DNA of 64,000 nucleotides from Acidobacteriota bacterium (GTDB lineage: Bacteria; Actinomycetota; Acidimicrobiia; Acidimicrobiales; Microtrichaceae): the NCBI GenBank assembly GCA_003577145.1, contig QEUP01000004.1:62001-126000 (forward strand). The letters are read 5' to 3'. Each line of letters starts with the position of its first letter. The first letter of the stretch is position 1. Under the pieces are notes generated by a model. That model saw only the letters and a list, made by a program, of their open reading frames with translations, ran no database searches and was not told where the DNA came from. The translations under genes and the position numbers were made by a program. Below are positions 34,758-43,982 of the stretch, piece by piece.

Positions 34758-36712
34758 CACCGGATCCTCGCAGGGGCTTCGTAGCCCGAGGAGATGCTGA
34801 CCGGAACGCCCGCGTCGGGTGAGAGCACTTGCCCGGTACCCTGGCTGCCTCCGGCCGGCGGAGTCGCTGACGCCACGATGTGCTCGAGGCCGTAACCGGT
34901 GCATGCGCCACAGTCATAGCAGGGGGTCCAGCGGCAATCCTCCAGACCCACCGACTGCAGAGCGTCCTGCCATTCCTGCCACAGGAAGTCCTTGTGCAGA
35001 CCGGCCGACAGATGGTCCCAGGGCAACCGCTCGGTCTCCTCCCGGTGCCTGTGGACGTACCAGTCGATCGACAAGCCGTGCTCGGCCATGGCATCGCGCC
35101 ACAGACCTTCGGCGAAGTGCTCGGACCACTCCTGGAAGGTCCCGCCCCGGCGCCAGACTGATTCGATCACCGCGCCGAGCCGGCGGTCTCCGCGACTGCA
35201 CAGCCCTTCGATGAGGCTGGCGCGAGGATCATGCCACTTGAGCTGCACACCGCGTCGACCACGGCTGGCGTCACGCAGGATCGAGATCTTGCGTCGGAGC
35301 TCGTCGACGGTGTTCTGACCGAACCACTGAAAGGGCGTGAACGGCTTGGGGATGAACCCGCCGACGGAGACGGTGACCGACGGATTGGGGTGGTACTGAC
35401 GGCCAATGGCAACGCAGTTGGCAGCCAGGTCCGCGATTCCCCGCGTGTCGACGTCGGTCTCGGTCGGAAGTCCCGTGAGGAAGTACAGCTTCATGCGCCG
35501 CCAGCCCTGCGAATAGGCAGCCTCCACGGCCCCGTAGAGATCCTCCTCTTGAATGAGCTTGTTGATCACCTGCCTCAGGCGCCATGTGGCGGCCTCGGGA
35601 GCGAAGGTCAAGCCGGTCCGCCTTGCCCGCTGGATCTCGGCGGCGATCCCGACGGTGAACGCGTCGACTCTGAGGCTGGGAAGAGAGACCGAAACGTCAC
35701 CGCATGTCGTGGGGTCGCTCATCGCCTCCGACACGACGCGGTGGATCCCGCTGTAGTCAGCGGTGGACAGGGAAGTCAGCGCGACCTCGTGATGGCCCGA
35801 GCGGCTCAGTCCATCTCGGACCATGGATCGCACCGACTCGGCTGGGCGTTCACGAACCGGACGCGTGACCATCCCCGCCTGACAGAATCGGCAGCCGCGG
35901 GTGCAGCCACGGAAGACCTCGACGTTGAGCCTGTCGTGGACCACCTCGGTCACCGGCACGAGGTGACGCTTCGGATAGGGCCAATCCGCCAGGTTGGCGA
36001 CGGTCCGCTTGTCCACGACCTCTGGCACATCGTCGTACCGCGGCCGGACCGACTCCACGAAGCCGCCGTCGTAGCTGACCTCGTAGAGCGAAGGAACGTA
36101 CACGCCCGCAACCAGGCTGAGCCGGCGCAGGACGTCGATCCGGCTCTCGCGCCCGGAGGCCTTCCAGCCCTGCACCACCGAGGTGATCTCGCTGACCACC
36201 TGCTCGCCGTCACCCAGCACGAAGAAATCGACGAAATCGGCCAGCGGCTCGGGGTTGAAGGCGCAATGACCACCGGCACAGACCAGGGCTTGTTCGGAGG
36301 TGCGCTCCTCGGACCTGACCGGTAGGCCCGCCAGGTCGATGCAGTTCAAGACGTTCGTGTAGACCAACTCAGCCGAGAGGTTGAAGGCCAGGAGGTCGAA
36401 TAGTGGGGCCGGTCGGTGGGTCTCGACCGAGAAGAGCGGAAGGCCTTCGGCCCTCAGGCGCGCTTCGAGGTCGACCCACGGCGCGTAAGCCCGTTCGGCG
36501 ACAGCATCGACGCTTTCGTTGAGTATCTCGTAGAGGATCTGGAGGCCCTGGTTGGGAAGGCCGATCTCGTACACATCCGGATAGATGAGCAGCCATGAGA
36601 CCGAACCCTGGTGGTATTCGGGCACAACGGCGCCGTCTTCACAGCCGATGTACCGGGCAGGCTTCTGGACCTCGCCGAGCAGGGGCTCCAGCTGGGGCCA
36701 GATCGAACTCAT
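34757..36712 (-). CDS. radical SAM protein, TIGR03960 family
   Basis: A 651-residue protein. An N-terminal B12-binding-like Rossmann region (about 40-170, YPDVYEIGLPNQGLQILYEILNE in parts) precedes a radical SAM core with the cluster motif RGCTRGCRFCQAG (C-x3-C-x2-C). The C-terminus has a second cysteine motif, CYDCGACTGYG, which may bind another cluster. The family is widespread in actinobacteria next to DUF2344 and RNase E/G, and its substrate is unknown. ATG 36712 is preceded by GGCGGA and chosen over the upstream extension, which is not family-like. Confidence 0.92.
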   Translation of the reverse strand: MSSIWPQLEPLLGEVQKPARYIGCEDGAVVPEYHQGSVSWLLIYPDVYEIGLPNQGLQILYEILNESVDAVAERAYAPWVDLEARLRAEGLPLFSVETHRPAPLFDLLAFNLSAELVYTNVLNCIDLAGLPVRSEERTSEQALVCAGGHCAFNPEPLADFVDFFVLGDGEQVVSEITSVVQGWKASGRESRIDVLRRLSLVAGVYVPSLYEVSYDGGFVESVRPRYDDVPEVVDKRTVANLADWPYPKRHLVPVTEVVHDRLNVEVFRGCTRGCRFCQAGMVTRPVRERPAESVRSMVRDGLSRSGHHEVALTSLSTADYSGIHRVVSEAMSDPTTCGDVSVSLPSLRVDAFTVGIAAEIQRARRTGLTFAPEAATWRLRQVINKLIQEEDLYGAVEAAYSQGWRRMKLYFLTGLPTETDVDTRGIADLAANCVAIGRQYHPNPSVTVSVGGFIPKPFTPFQWFGQNTVDELRRKISILRDASRGRRGVQLKWHDPRASLIEGLCSRGDRRLGAVIESVWRRGGTFQEWSEHFAEGLWRDAMAEHGLSIDWYVHRHREETERLPWDHLSAGLHKDFLWQEWQDALQSVGLEDCRWTPCYDCGACTGYGLEHIVASATPPAGGSQGTGQVLSPDAGVPVSISSGYEAPARIR

Positions 36713-36810
36713 TCCGCCTTCGATGCTACCGGACGAAGCGCCGAGTACAAGCACCGGCACCCGGGCGGCCACAGGCCCCCATCAATGGGCCGGGGGCCGG
36801 CCGGGCACCA

Positions 36811-37950
36811 TCAGGAGAACCGCCGCATGTGCACGTTGAGCACGAGACCCATGGCGGCGCAGTTGGCCAGCAATGCCGAGCCGCCGTAGGAGATGAACGG
36901 CAGGGGGATGCCGGTGACCGGCATGATCCCCATGCTCATACCGATGCTCTGGAACATCTGGAAGACGAACATGCTGAGGACGCCGACGCAGATGAGCACG
37001 CCCACCCGGTCCCGAGCCAGCTGGGCTGCCCGCCAGGTCCTCCAGATCACCACTGCGAACAGCAGGATGAGGGTGGCACCCCCCACGAATCCCAACTCCT
37101 CACCCACCACGGTGAAGATGAAGTCGGTCTGCTGCTCGGGCACGAACCCGCCTCGCGTCTGAGGACCCTCACCGAACCCGTGACCGCCCACCCCACCGGT
37201 CGAGATCGCTATCTGGGACTGCTCGATGTTGTACACCTGCCCCGACTCGGCCTCCTCCGGGTTGATGAACGAGGTGAGCCGGGCGACCTGATAGTCCTCC
37301 AAGACGTCGGAGTGCAGGAGCACTGCGACCCCTGTGACGCCGATGAGTATGAGTATCACCAGATGGCGCAGGCGCACCCCGCCGATGAGGAGCATCCCCA
37401 GCCCTATCACCGAGAACACCAGGACCGTGCCGATGTCGGGTTGGAGCATGATCAGCCCCATCGGAACACCCAGGATGAGCAGCGCGGCCGCCAGCTGCCG
37501 GAGGTCCAGGGGCTGCTCCGCGTGGCTCAGATAGGTCGCCAGGGCGATGATGACGATCACTTTGGCTAACTCAGACGGCTGCAGCTGGATCGAGCCGATC
37601 TGGAACCAGCCCTGCGTGCCGTTCACCTCGGTACCGAGTGGGGTCAGAACCGCCAGCAACAGGATCGTGATTCCCCCGTACACCATCGGTATCCAGTCAC
37701 GGAGCTTGCGGTAGTCGATGACTGCGCAGACGACCATGACGACTGCACCCAGCACCAGGAAGAGCGCGTGCCGTCTGATGAAGAACGTCGGATCGTCGTT
37801 GTGCCTGGTGGCGCTGTAGATCATGAGGGATCCGAACCCGACCAGCGCGGCGACCGCAGCCAGCAGCACCGCATCGATGTGACGCCACGCGGCGGCGTGG
37901 TCCCAGCGGACACTGCCCTTCGGCCGGGTCGGGGGGGGCAGGATCGACAT
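36811..37950 (-). CDS. rodA: rod shape-determining peptidoglycan polymerase RodA
   Basis: A 379-residue SEDS glycosyltransferase with about ten membrane helices, polymerising glycan strands during elongation. Signature segments are WFQIGSIQLQPSELAK (with the catalytic-type Asp in LQPDIGTVLV), GGHGFGEGPQ, and the terminal PLPFISYGGSALLANC. The start ATG overlaps the stop of the PBP gene by one base. Confidence 0.96.
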   Translation of the reverse strand: MSILPPPTRPKGSVRWDHAAAWRHIDAVLLAAVAALVGFGSLMIYSATRHNDDPTFFIRRHALFLVLGAVVMVVCAVIDYRKLRDWIPMVYGGITILLLAVLTPLGTEVNGTQGWFQIGSIQLQPSELAKVIVIIALATYLSHAEQPLDLRQLAAALLILGVPMGLIMLQPDIGTVLVFSVIGLGMLLIGGVRLRHLVILILIGVTGVAVLLHSDVLEDYQVARLTSFINPEEAESGQVYNIEQSQIAISTGGVGGHGFGEGPQTRGGFVPEQQTDFIFTVVGEELGFVGGATLILLFAVVIWRTWRAAQLARDRVGVLICVGVLSMFVFQMFQSIGMSMGIMPVTGIPLPFISYGGSALLANCAAMGLVLNVHMRRFS

Positions 37951-40052
37951 CAGTCAGTGCCTCCGTAGTCGTTCCCGTAGACCGGACCCGAGATGGTGTC
38001 ACTGCTGCCGTAAGGGCTCTCGCTGTCGGAATCCTCCTCGGTGAGGGTCGCCTGGCTCTCCAGCGTGCGAGCGGCGGGTACCTGCCCGTTGGAGATCGCT
38101 TCGAAGATGCGCATCACCACGGGTGCCGAAACCTCGGCCCCGAAGCCCGACTCGGGGATGATGGAGGCAATCACGTACTGCGGCTCGGCCAGTGGCAGCG
38201 AGGGACCGAAGCCCACGAACACCGAGGTGTCGGCTTTTCCGGCTACCTCGGCAGTGCCGGTCTTGCCGGCGACCGGCCACGCCGGGGGGAAGTCCTGCGC
38301 GGCGGCATAGGCCGTCCCCAGCGAACTGGTGGTCACCCCCTGCAGGCCCGCGAGGATCTCGTCGTACACGTCGTCGCTGATCGGCACCTCGGCGACCTCG
38401 ACGGGTGCGGCCTCGCTCACGACCTCGTAGTTCTCCGGGTCTGCCGGATCGCCCGCAAGGGTCAGGGGCTGGGTGATCTTGGACAGGACCCTGGGCTGGT
38501 AGCGGGTTCCACCGTTGGCGAAGGTCGCATAGGCATTGGCCAGTTGAAGAGGCGTCACCAAGACGTCGCCCTGGCCTATGGCGGTGATGATGTTGTCGCC
38601 TGAATACCACTCGTCTGTGGGGAACGCGTCGGGGTTCTCCTGGTGGGCCTGCTCCCGCCGCTCGGGCGTGGGAATACGACCGGCCGCCTCCCCGGGGATG
38701 TCGATCCCCGTTGGTTGTCCCAGCCCGAAGAGCTCGGCGGAGTCCTGGATCGGGGTCTCACCGTACAGGTCTGTTTGCCGCCAGAAGTTGTCGCCGATCC
38801 AATAGTAGAAGGAGTCCGAGGACACGGTGAGCGACTGCTCGGTGTCGACGGTACCCGCCGGCGCCTCGTTGGCGTTGGTGAACTTGCACTGCTCGCCGCT
38901 ACAGCCGGGCACCTCGTAGTACCCGATGTCGTTGTACGGGGTCTCGGTGGTTATGAACCCGGACTCCAGCGCCGCGTGGGCGGTGAACAACTTGAAGGTG
39001 GAGCCGGGCGCCCACATCCCTTGGATGGCCCAGTTCACGAAGGGCTGCCCCGCCGCCTCGTCGTTCAGCTGCTCCCACAGATCCGACGAGATCCCACTCA
39101 CCAGGCTGGCGGGGTCGTAGTCGGGAGAGGACGCCATGGCCATGACGTCGCCGTTGCGGGGGTCGATGATGACAACCGACCCCTGCGGTACCGGAAAGGT
39201 TCCTCCCACCGCTTGGATGGCTTCGCGACGCTCCTCCATCATCTCGTCGAGTGCCCTCTCGGCGAAGTACTGGATGTCGATGTCGATGGTGAGCCATACA
39301 TCGGCCCCCGGGGCCGGCTCGACCCGCTCCTCCATCACCTCCCCGAGGTACTCCTCGGTCGCGCTCACCTCGATGGTGCGCGAGCCGGGCACTCCCCGGA
39401 GCTCGTCCTCGTAGGTGGCCTCCACTCCGGCCTTGCCGATCTCGTCCCCGAGTAGATAGGGCTTGTCCCCGTCCTGTCGAGCGCGAAGCTCGTCCTCGTT
39501 GACCTCACCGACATAGCCGAGGAGGTGAGCGGCGACATCCCCGTAGGGGTAGTTGCGCACTGTCCTACGCTCGACCACAACCGACGGATACTCGTCGGCT
39601 CGCTCGGCAAGGAACAGCTCGACCTCCTCATCGACGTCCTCCGCCACGGGCACGAGCTCGAGTGGGCCGTGCTGGTCGTCCACGAGGGCCTGCTCGATCT
39701 CTTCCTCCTTGACCGGTTCACCCAACTCGGTGAGGTCCGAGGCGAGGTTCTCGTAGAGCTCGTTCCTCGTTGACTCATCGAGCTCTTCGTGGGCGCTCTT
39801 GTCGATGCCGACCACGATCGAGGAGCGATTCTCGACGATCACCTTGCCGTTGCGATCGAGGATGCGGCCACGAGGTCCCTCCTCGTGGATGACCCGGAGA
39901 CGGTTCTCCTCTGAAGCGACCTCGTACTCCTGGGTATCCAGGATCTGCAGGAACCAGAGCCTCGCCAGCAATGCCGCAACGAGCGACACGCACACCACCG
40001 CGAGCACGCTGAGACGGAGATGTGTGGAGTCCGCTTCCATCCCGAGCCTCAC
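37950..40052 (-). CDS. mrdA: class B penicillin-binding protein 2
   Basis: A 700-residue transpeptidase that partners RodA. One membrane helix at about 14-33 is followed by the dimerisation domain (starting GPRGRILDRNGKVI) and the transpeptidase domain with the active serine in WAPGSTFKLF, SSDSF for the SxN motif (Asp replaces Asn) and KTGTAEV. A Ser/Asp-rich tail ends the protein. GTG 40052 overlaps the mreD stop by 4 bp; ATG 40040 is also possible. Confidence 0.95.
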   Translation of the reverse strand: MRLGMEADSTHLRLSVLAVVCVSLVAALLARLWFLQILDTQEYEVASEENRLRVIHEEGPRGRILDRNGKVIVENRSSIVVGIDKSAHEELDESTRNELYENLASDLTELGEPVKEEEIEQALVDDQHGPLELVPVAEDVDEEVELFLAERADEYPSVVVERRTVRNYPYGDVAAHLLGYVGEVNEDELRARQDGDKPYLLGDEIGKAGVEATYEDELRGVPGSRTIEVSATEEYLGEVMEERVEPAPGADVWLTIDIDIQYFAERALDEMMEERREAIQAVGGTFPVPQGSVVIIDPRNGDVMAMASSPDYDPASLVSGISSDLWEQLNDEAAGQPFVNWAIQGMWAPGSTFKLFTAHAALESGFITTETPYNDIGYYEVPGCSGEQCKFTNANEAPAGTVDTEQSLTVSSDSFYYWIGDNFWRQTDLYGETPIQDSAELFGLGQPTGIDIPGEAAGRIPTPERREQAHQENPDAFPTDEWYSGDNIITAIGQGDVLVTPLQLANAYATFANGGTRYQPRVLSKITQPLTLAGDPADPENYEVVSEAAPVEVAEVPISDDVYDEILAGLQGVTTSSLGTAYAAAQDFPPAWPVAGKTGTAEVAGKADTSVFVGFGPSLPLAEPQYVIASIIPESGFGAEVSAPVVMRIFEAISNGQVPAARTLESQATLTEEDSDSESPYGSSDTISGPVYGNDYGGTD

Positions 40053-40561
40053 ACCGCGCGCAATCTCGGGTCGGTGTGCTCGGCCCAGGTCACGCAGCGA
40101 ATCGCCAGCGGGCTGAGTATCCCGTTGAACAAGGCGACCACCCCGACGATTACGCCGAAGTTCGACACTCCGAGGGTGTTCCTACCGAGCACCTCACCTA
40201 TCAGCGCGTAGAGCACGACACCAACAGCGCTCGCCGCGGCGGTGACCAGCATCGGGATCCACCAGGCCGAGCGGATGATCGTGGTCTGTATCTTCCCCAC
40301 GACGAAGCCCACTATGCAGAACGTCAGTGCGGACATCCCCAGCGGCGACACCGCTGCGGGTAGCACCAGGTCTATGCACAGGCCCGCTGCGAAACCGACG
40401 AGCGCACCCCGCTCGGGCCCGCCCGCCAGGCCCGCAGCGATCGCAAGCAGCAACATGACGTTCGCTGACACACCGTGGAGGCGCAGCTCGGAGAAGAACG
40501 CGACCTGGAGTACCAGGCCGGTGAAGAGAACCAGGCCGTAGCGCGCCCACGGTGGCAGCAT
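40049..40561 (-). CDS. mreD: rod shape-determining protein MreD
   Basis: A 170-residue membrane protein with about five to six helices and the MreD layout, including a GFAAGLCIDLVLPAAVSPLG loop in parts (LCIDLVLPAAVSPLG). MreD joins MreC to the cytoplasmic elongasome. The start ATG overlaps the mreC stop by one base. Confidence 0.9.
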   Translation of the reverse strand: MLPPWARYGLVLFTGLVLQVAFFSELRLHGVSANVMLLLAIAAGLAGGPERGALVGFAAGLCIDLVLPAAVSPLGMSALTFCIVGFVVGKIQTTIIRSAWWIPMLVTAAASAVGVVLYALIGEVLGRNTLGVSNFGVIVGVVALFNGILSPLAIRCVTWAEHTDPRLRAV

Positions 40562-41409
40562 CAGTCCTGCTCCTCAGGGGTCCACAGCACCACATGGACG
40601 AAGTCGAGGCGGTTGAAGGCAACCGAGTAATCGACATCTACGACCTGGATCCGCTCGGCGTCGCTGCTGGCGGCCGACGCCACCTTCCCCACTGGCAGAC
40701 CCGGGGGATAGAGACCGCGATCGAGGCCGCTGGTCACCACCGGTTCGCCTTCGGCGATGCTCGTGTCGAGCTCGATTCCGGTGTCGATGACGAAAGGGCC
40801 GTCCCTACCGGTTCCGTGTCCCACCCCCAGGTCCTGGGACGCTCCCAGGCGGACGCCGACATTGGAGGATGGGTCGGTGATCAGCTGAACCACCGATCGC
40901 GTTCGCGACACATCGACGACACGACCCAGCAGTCCGGCACCGGTCACGACCGGCATCCCCTCTTCGATCCCGTCCGATGAGCCCTTGTCGATGTGAATCG
41001 AGTACTCGTCGAAGTTGGCCAACGATCCTGACACGACGCGAGCAACGGCGGTCTCGTACTCGGCTGTGAACTCGATATCGAGTTGGTCGGTCAGCAGCTC
41101 CAACTGCTCCTGAGCGCTCTCCTCTTCGAGAGCCTCGCCCTTCAACTCGTCGAGCTCGTCGCGCAGCTGCTCGTTCTCGGCGACGACATCGTCGTACTCG
41201 AAGATGCCGTTCCAGGTGTTGGACACGGGCTCGAACACCGAGCCGAGCGCAGACTGGACCGGATCGATGACCGTCATCGCCGCGTCGCGGGCTCCGTCGA
41301 GAACCGCGACACCGCGGAAATCGAGGGTGACGACCGTGATCGACACCAGCACCAGGACTATCAACGTGTACCGGGATCTACCAGTTCGGCCGGGAGATGC
41401 CATCTGCAT
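40561..41409 (-). CDS. mreC: rod shape-determining protein MreC
   Basis: A 282-residue protein: one membrane helix (about 14-32), a coiled coil (about 75-110, ENEQLRDELDELKGEALEEE), and the beta-barrel periplasmic domain (YSIHIDKGSSDGIEEGMPVV, GLLGRVVDVS, VTSGLDRGLYPPGLPVG). It scaffolds PBP2 outside the membrane. The start may be ATG 41409 or 41403; it lies 13 bp after mreB. Confidence 0.94.
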   Translation of the reverse strand: MQMASPGRTGRSRYTLIVLVLVSITVVTLDFRGVAVLDGARDAAMTVIDPVQSALGSVFEPVSNTWNGIFEYDDVVAENEQLRDELDELKGEALEEESAQEQLELLTDQLDIEFTAEYETAVARVVSGSLANFDEYSIHIDKGSSDGIEEGMPVVTGAGLLGRVVDVSRTRSVVQLITDPSSNVGVRLGASQDLGVGHGTGRDGPFVIDTGIELDTSIAEGEPVVTSGLDRGLYPPGLPVGKVASAASSDAERIQVVDVDYSVAFNRLDFVHVVLWTPEEQD

Positions 41410-41422
41410 CTATTGCCTGGGG

Positions 41423-42469
41423 TCAGTCGTGGCTGGAGGAGAAGAGGATCCCCTTCAGCGCCTCGAACTCCTCGAGTGACTGCCCCGAGCCTAGAGCCAC
41501 GGCGTCGAGAGGGTCTGGCGCGATGTGTATCGGCATCCCTGTCTCGTGGTGTAGCCGGTGGTCGATTCCGTTCAGCAACGCCCCGCCGCCGGCCAGGACG
41601 ATCCCGTGCTCCATGATGTCGGCTGCAAGCTCAGGCGGTGTCGTGTCCAGCGTGACCTTCACCGCATCGACAATCGCCGCAACCGGCTCCTCCAGAGCCT
41701 CCCTGATCTCGGTCGTCGAGGTGATGATCGTCTTGGGGAGACCGGTTACGAGATCCCTACCGCGGATCTCGGCCTGCACCTCTTCTTGAAGTGGCCAGGC
41801 GGAACCCAGGACCATCTTGACCTCCTCGGCGGTTCGCTCGCCGAGCGCGAGGCTGTACTCCTTCTTCACGAACTGGATGATCGCCTCGTCGAGTTCGTCA
41901 CCCCCGGTTCGAACCCCCTGGCTGGCGACGACCCCCCCGAGGGAGATCACGGCAACCTCGGTCGTGCCCCCACCCATGTCGACGATCATGTTGCCCGCGG
42001 GTTCCTGCACCGGCAGGCCCGCCCCTATGGCCGCGGCCATCGGTTCCTCGATGATGTAGGCGGGCTTGCGGGCACCGGCGAACTCGGCTGCCTCCTGCAC
42101 CGCCCTCTGCTCCACTCCGGTGACGCCCCCCGGTACGCAGATGACCATTCGCGGTTTGGCGAAGCGCCGATGATGGATCTTCTGGATGAAGTAGCGCAGC
42201 ATCTTCTCGCATACTTCGAAGTCACTGATGACGCCGTCACGCAGGGGCCGGATCGCCTGGATGTGACTCGGGGTCCGCCCGATCATCCGCTTGGCCTCGG
42301 CACCTACGGCCAGCGGGCGCCCGTCGTTGGCGTTGACCGCCACGACCGACGGCTCGCGCAGGACGATGCCTTCGCCGCGCACATAGACAACCGTGTTGGC
42401 GGTGCCGAGGTCGATGGCCATGTCCCTGCCCAGGAAGGAGGAGACGGTTGTGAGACTGCGGTACGCCAT
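41423..42469 (-). CDS. mreB: actin-like rod shape protein MreB
   Basis: A 348-residue MreB with the actin-type nucleotide motifs: phosphate 1 IDLGTANTVVYV, phosphate 2 VDMGGGTTEVAVISLGG and the adenosine motif VLAGGGALLNG. It forms membrane-bound filaments that guide cell elongation. It heads the mreBCD-mrdA-rodA operon; a candidate promoter lies at 42613-42640. Confidence 0.97.
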   Translation of the reverse strand: MAYRSLTTVSSFLGRDMAIDLGTANTVVYVRGEGIVLREPSVVAVNANDGRPLAVGAEAKRMIGRTPSHIQAIRPLRDGVISDFEVCEKMLRYFIQKIHHRRFAKPRMVICVPGGVTGVEQRAVQEAAEFAGARKPAYIIEEPMAAAIGAGLPVQEPAGNMIVDMGGGTTEVAVISLGGVVASQGVRTGGDELDEAIIQFVKKEYSLALGERTAEEVKMVLGSAWPLQEEVQAEIRGRDLVTGLPKTIITSTTEIREALEEPVAAIVDAVKVTLDTTPPELAADIMEHGIVLAGGGALLNGIDHRLHHETGMPIHIAPDPLDAVALGSGQSLEEFEALKGILFSSSHD

Positions 42470-42612
42470 CGCTCTCGTGTACCTCGACCGTCGCGTGCGG
42501 GTGGGCTGTCCGGGGAACAGTTGCCGTCGGCTGAGCGGACCTGCGTGCCCTCCCCGCCTGGACAGCCGGCTTGCCCCGTCGACCTGCTCCTGTCGCCCGT
42601 GATCAGCCCGTC

Positions 42613-42640
42613 ATAGTAGACCGTCGTAACCGTATCGCAA
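42613..42640 (-). promoter_or_regulatory. candidate mreB promoter
   Basis: On the minus strand TTGCGA and TACTAT are separated by 16 bp, about 145 bp before mreB. The 298-bp gap between ndk and mreB (42470-42767) holds no supported gene. Confidence 0.4.
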
Positions 42641-42767
42641 CAGTCGAGCAAGGCTATTCGGGTGCTTGCTGCGAGGCTACGAGGCTGCAATCGCACTACA
42701 CGTGCCTGCTCAACCACAATTGGCGGCGGAGCGGGGGCCCTGCCCGCAACGTTCGCGCAGAGCGACC

Positions 42768-43181
42768 TCAGCTCGCGAGATCCGGGAAGAAGATCCTGAT
42801 CTCGCGAGAAGCCGACTCGGCGGAGTCGGAGCCGTGAACCAGGTTCTCGGTCATCTCGACACCCAGGTCGCCGCGGATCGTACCCGGCGCTGCGTCAGCC
42901 GGGTCGGTTGTACCCATCAAGGTGCGCACCACCCTGAAGGTCTCTCGCGGCCCTTCCACCACCAAGACCAGCGAGGGTCCCCGCGTTATGAAAGCCAGCA
43001 GGTCCTCGTAGAACGGCTTATCGAGGTGCTCCTCGTAATGCCGCTCGGCCGTCGCCCGGTCGATCGTCCGCAACTCGGCGGCGACGATGGTGAGGCCCTT
43101 GCGCTCGATACGGCTGACGATCTCGCCGGTGAGGTGTCTCTCGACCGAGTCCGGCTTGCAGATGACAAGTGTCCGATCCAT
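42768..43181 (-). CDS. ndk: nucleoside diphosphate kinase
   Basis: A 137-residue enzyme that balances NTP pools using a phosphohistidine. The start [17 protein letters not shown], the segment [18 protein letters not shown] and the active-site ENLVHGSDS (His) are all present. ATG 43181 gives the normal length; the frame upstream is not family-like. Confidence 0.97.
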   Translation of the reverse strand: MDRTLVICKPDSVERHLTGEIVSRIERKGLTIVAAELRTIDRATAERHYEEHLDKPFYEDLLAFITRGPSLVLVVEGPRETFRVVRTLMGTTDPADAAPGTIRGDLGVEMTENLVHGSDSAESASREIRIFFPDLAS

Positions 43182-43250
43182 CGGCGCAGAGAGTACGCCC
43201 AGGTTCATCAGGCGGAGAAAACGGCAGCAACGCGCGTCGCGGCCAGCCCC

Positions 43251-43820
43251 TCACGGGTTATACGGGGGCTTGGGGACGACGAGTTCTGCCGCGACCCCGT
43301 CCCAGGACGGCACGGCTTCGACGTCGACGACCCGCACCGTGTAGGGCTCGTTGTACCAGTAGGGGTTGGCGGCCAGGACACAGGTGCCGTCGCTCGCGGT
43401 GGTGCACGTGCGGTAGAACCAACTGCCCCACGGGTGGTACACGCGCGCGGTGACGATGGCGTCTTCGATGTTGTTGCCGAGGTTGTCCTGGACATGGGCA
43501 CGCACGCGCAGCGCCCAGCGGTTGTGGTTGCTCTCCAGCGGATCGTAGGACTCGTCGGTCAGCGAGACGTTGGTGTCCTCGGGGATCGCCGCGGTTGTGG
43601 TGGTGGAGGATCCGCCGCCCCCGCCGCCCTCGCCACCCCCGGTCACGACGTCCTGGTCGGGCTGACCGATCTTGGAGCTGGTGTCCTCGAAGTACGAGTC
43701 GGCGTTGTCGTTGAGCGTCGTCAACCCGGCGAGGCCGACGACGACGAAAGCCGCCAGGATGATGGCGTATTCGGGCAGCGTGGCGCCACGGTCGCCCCGG
43801 CGCCTCCTTGTCGCTCTCAT
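43251..43820 (-). CDS. Flp-type pilin with an added beta-rich domain
   Basis: A 189-residue protein. The leader ends at G12 and the mature protein starts ATLPEY with Glu +5 and Tyr +6, the Flp/Fap signature, followed by a 20-residue hydrophobic helix. Normal Flp pilins stop at about 50-60 residues; this one continues with a Gly/Ser/Thr-rich linker (about 62-75) and a 100-residue domain (WALRVRAHVQDNLGNNIEDA, ARVYHPWGSWFYRTCTT) that reads like an immunoglobulin-like fold with two cysteines. GGGGGA precedes ATG 43820. It sits between ndk and folC, apart from the TadE cluster. Confidence 0.8.
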   Translation of the reverse strand: MRATRRRRGDRGATLPEYAIILAAFVVVGLAGLTTLNDNADSYFEDTSSKIGQPDQDVVTGGGEGGGGGGSSTTTTAAIPEDTNVSLTDESYDPLESNHNRWALRVRAHVQDNLGNNIEDAIVTARVYHPWGSWFYRTCTTASDGTCVLAANPYWYNEPYTVRVVDVEAVPSWDGVAAELVVPKPPYNP

Positions 43821-43982
43821 TCCCCCGGCCTCCTGGTGGTCCATGGGACGCGTCCGCAGATGCAGGCGGGTCGCGGACTTGGCGAGCCACCGGCAGCTGA
43901 CACGGCTCCTCATGGTTCATCGGCAGAATCGGCCGCGAACTTGTGCGGCTGGTCGGGCCCCCGGACAGGCCGACGACGTTGC

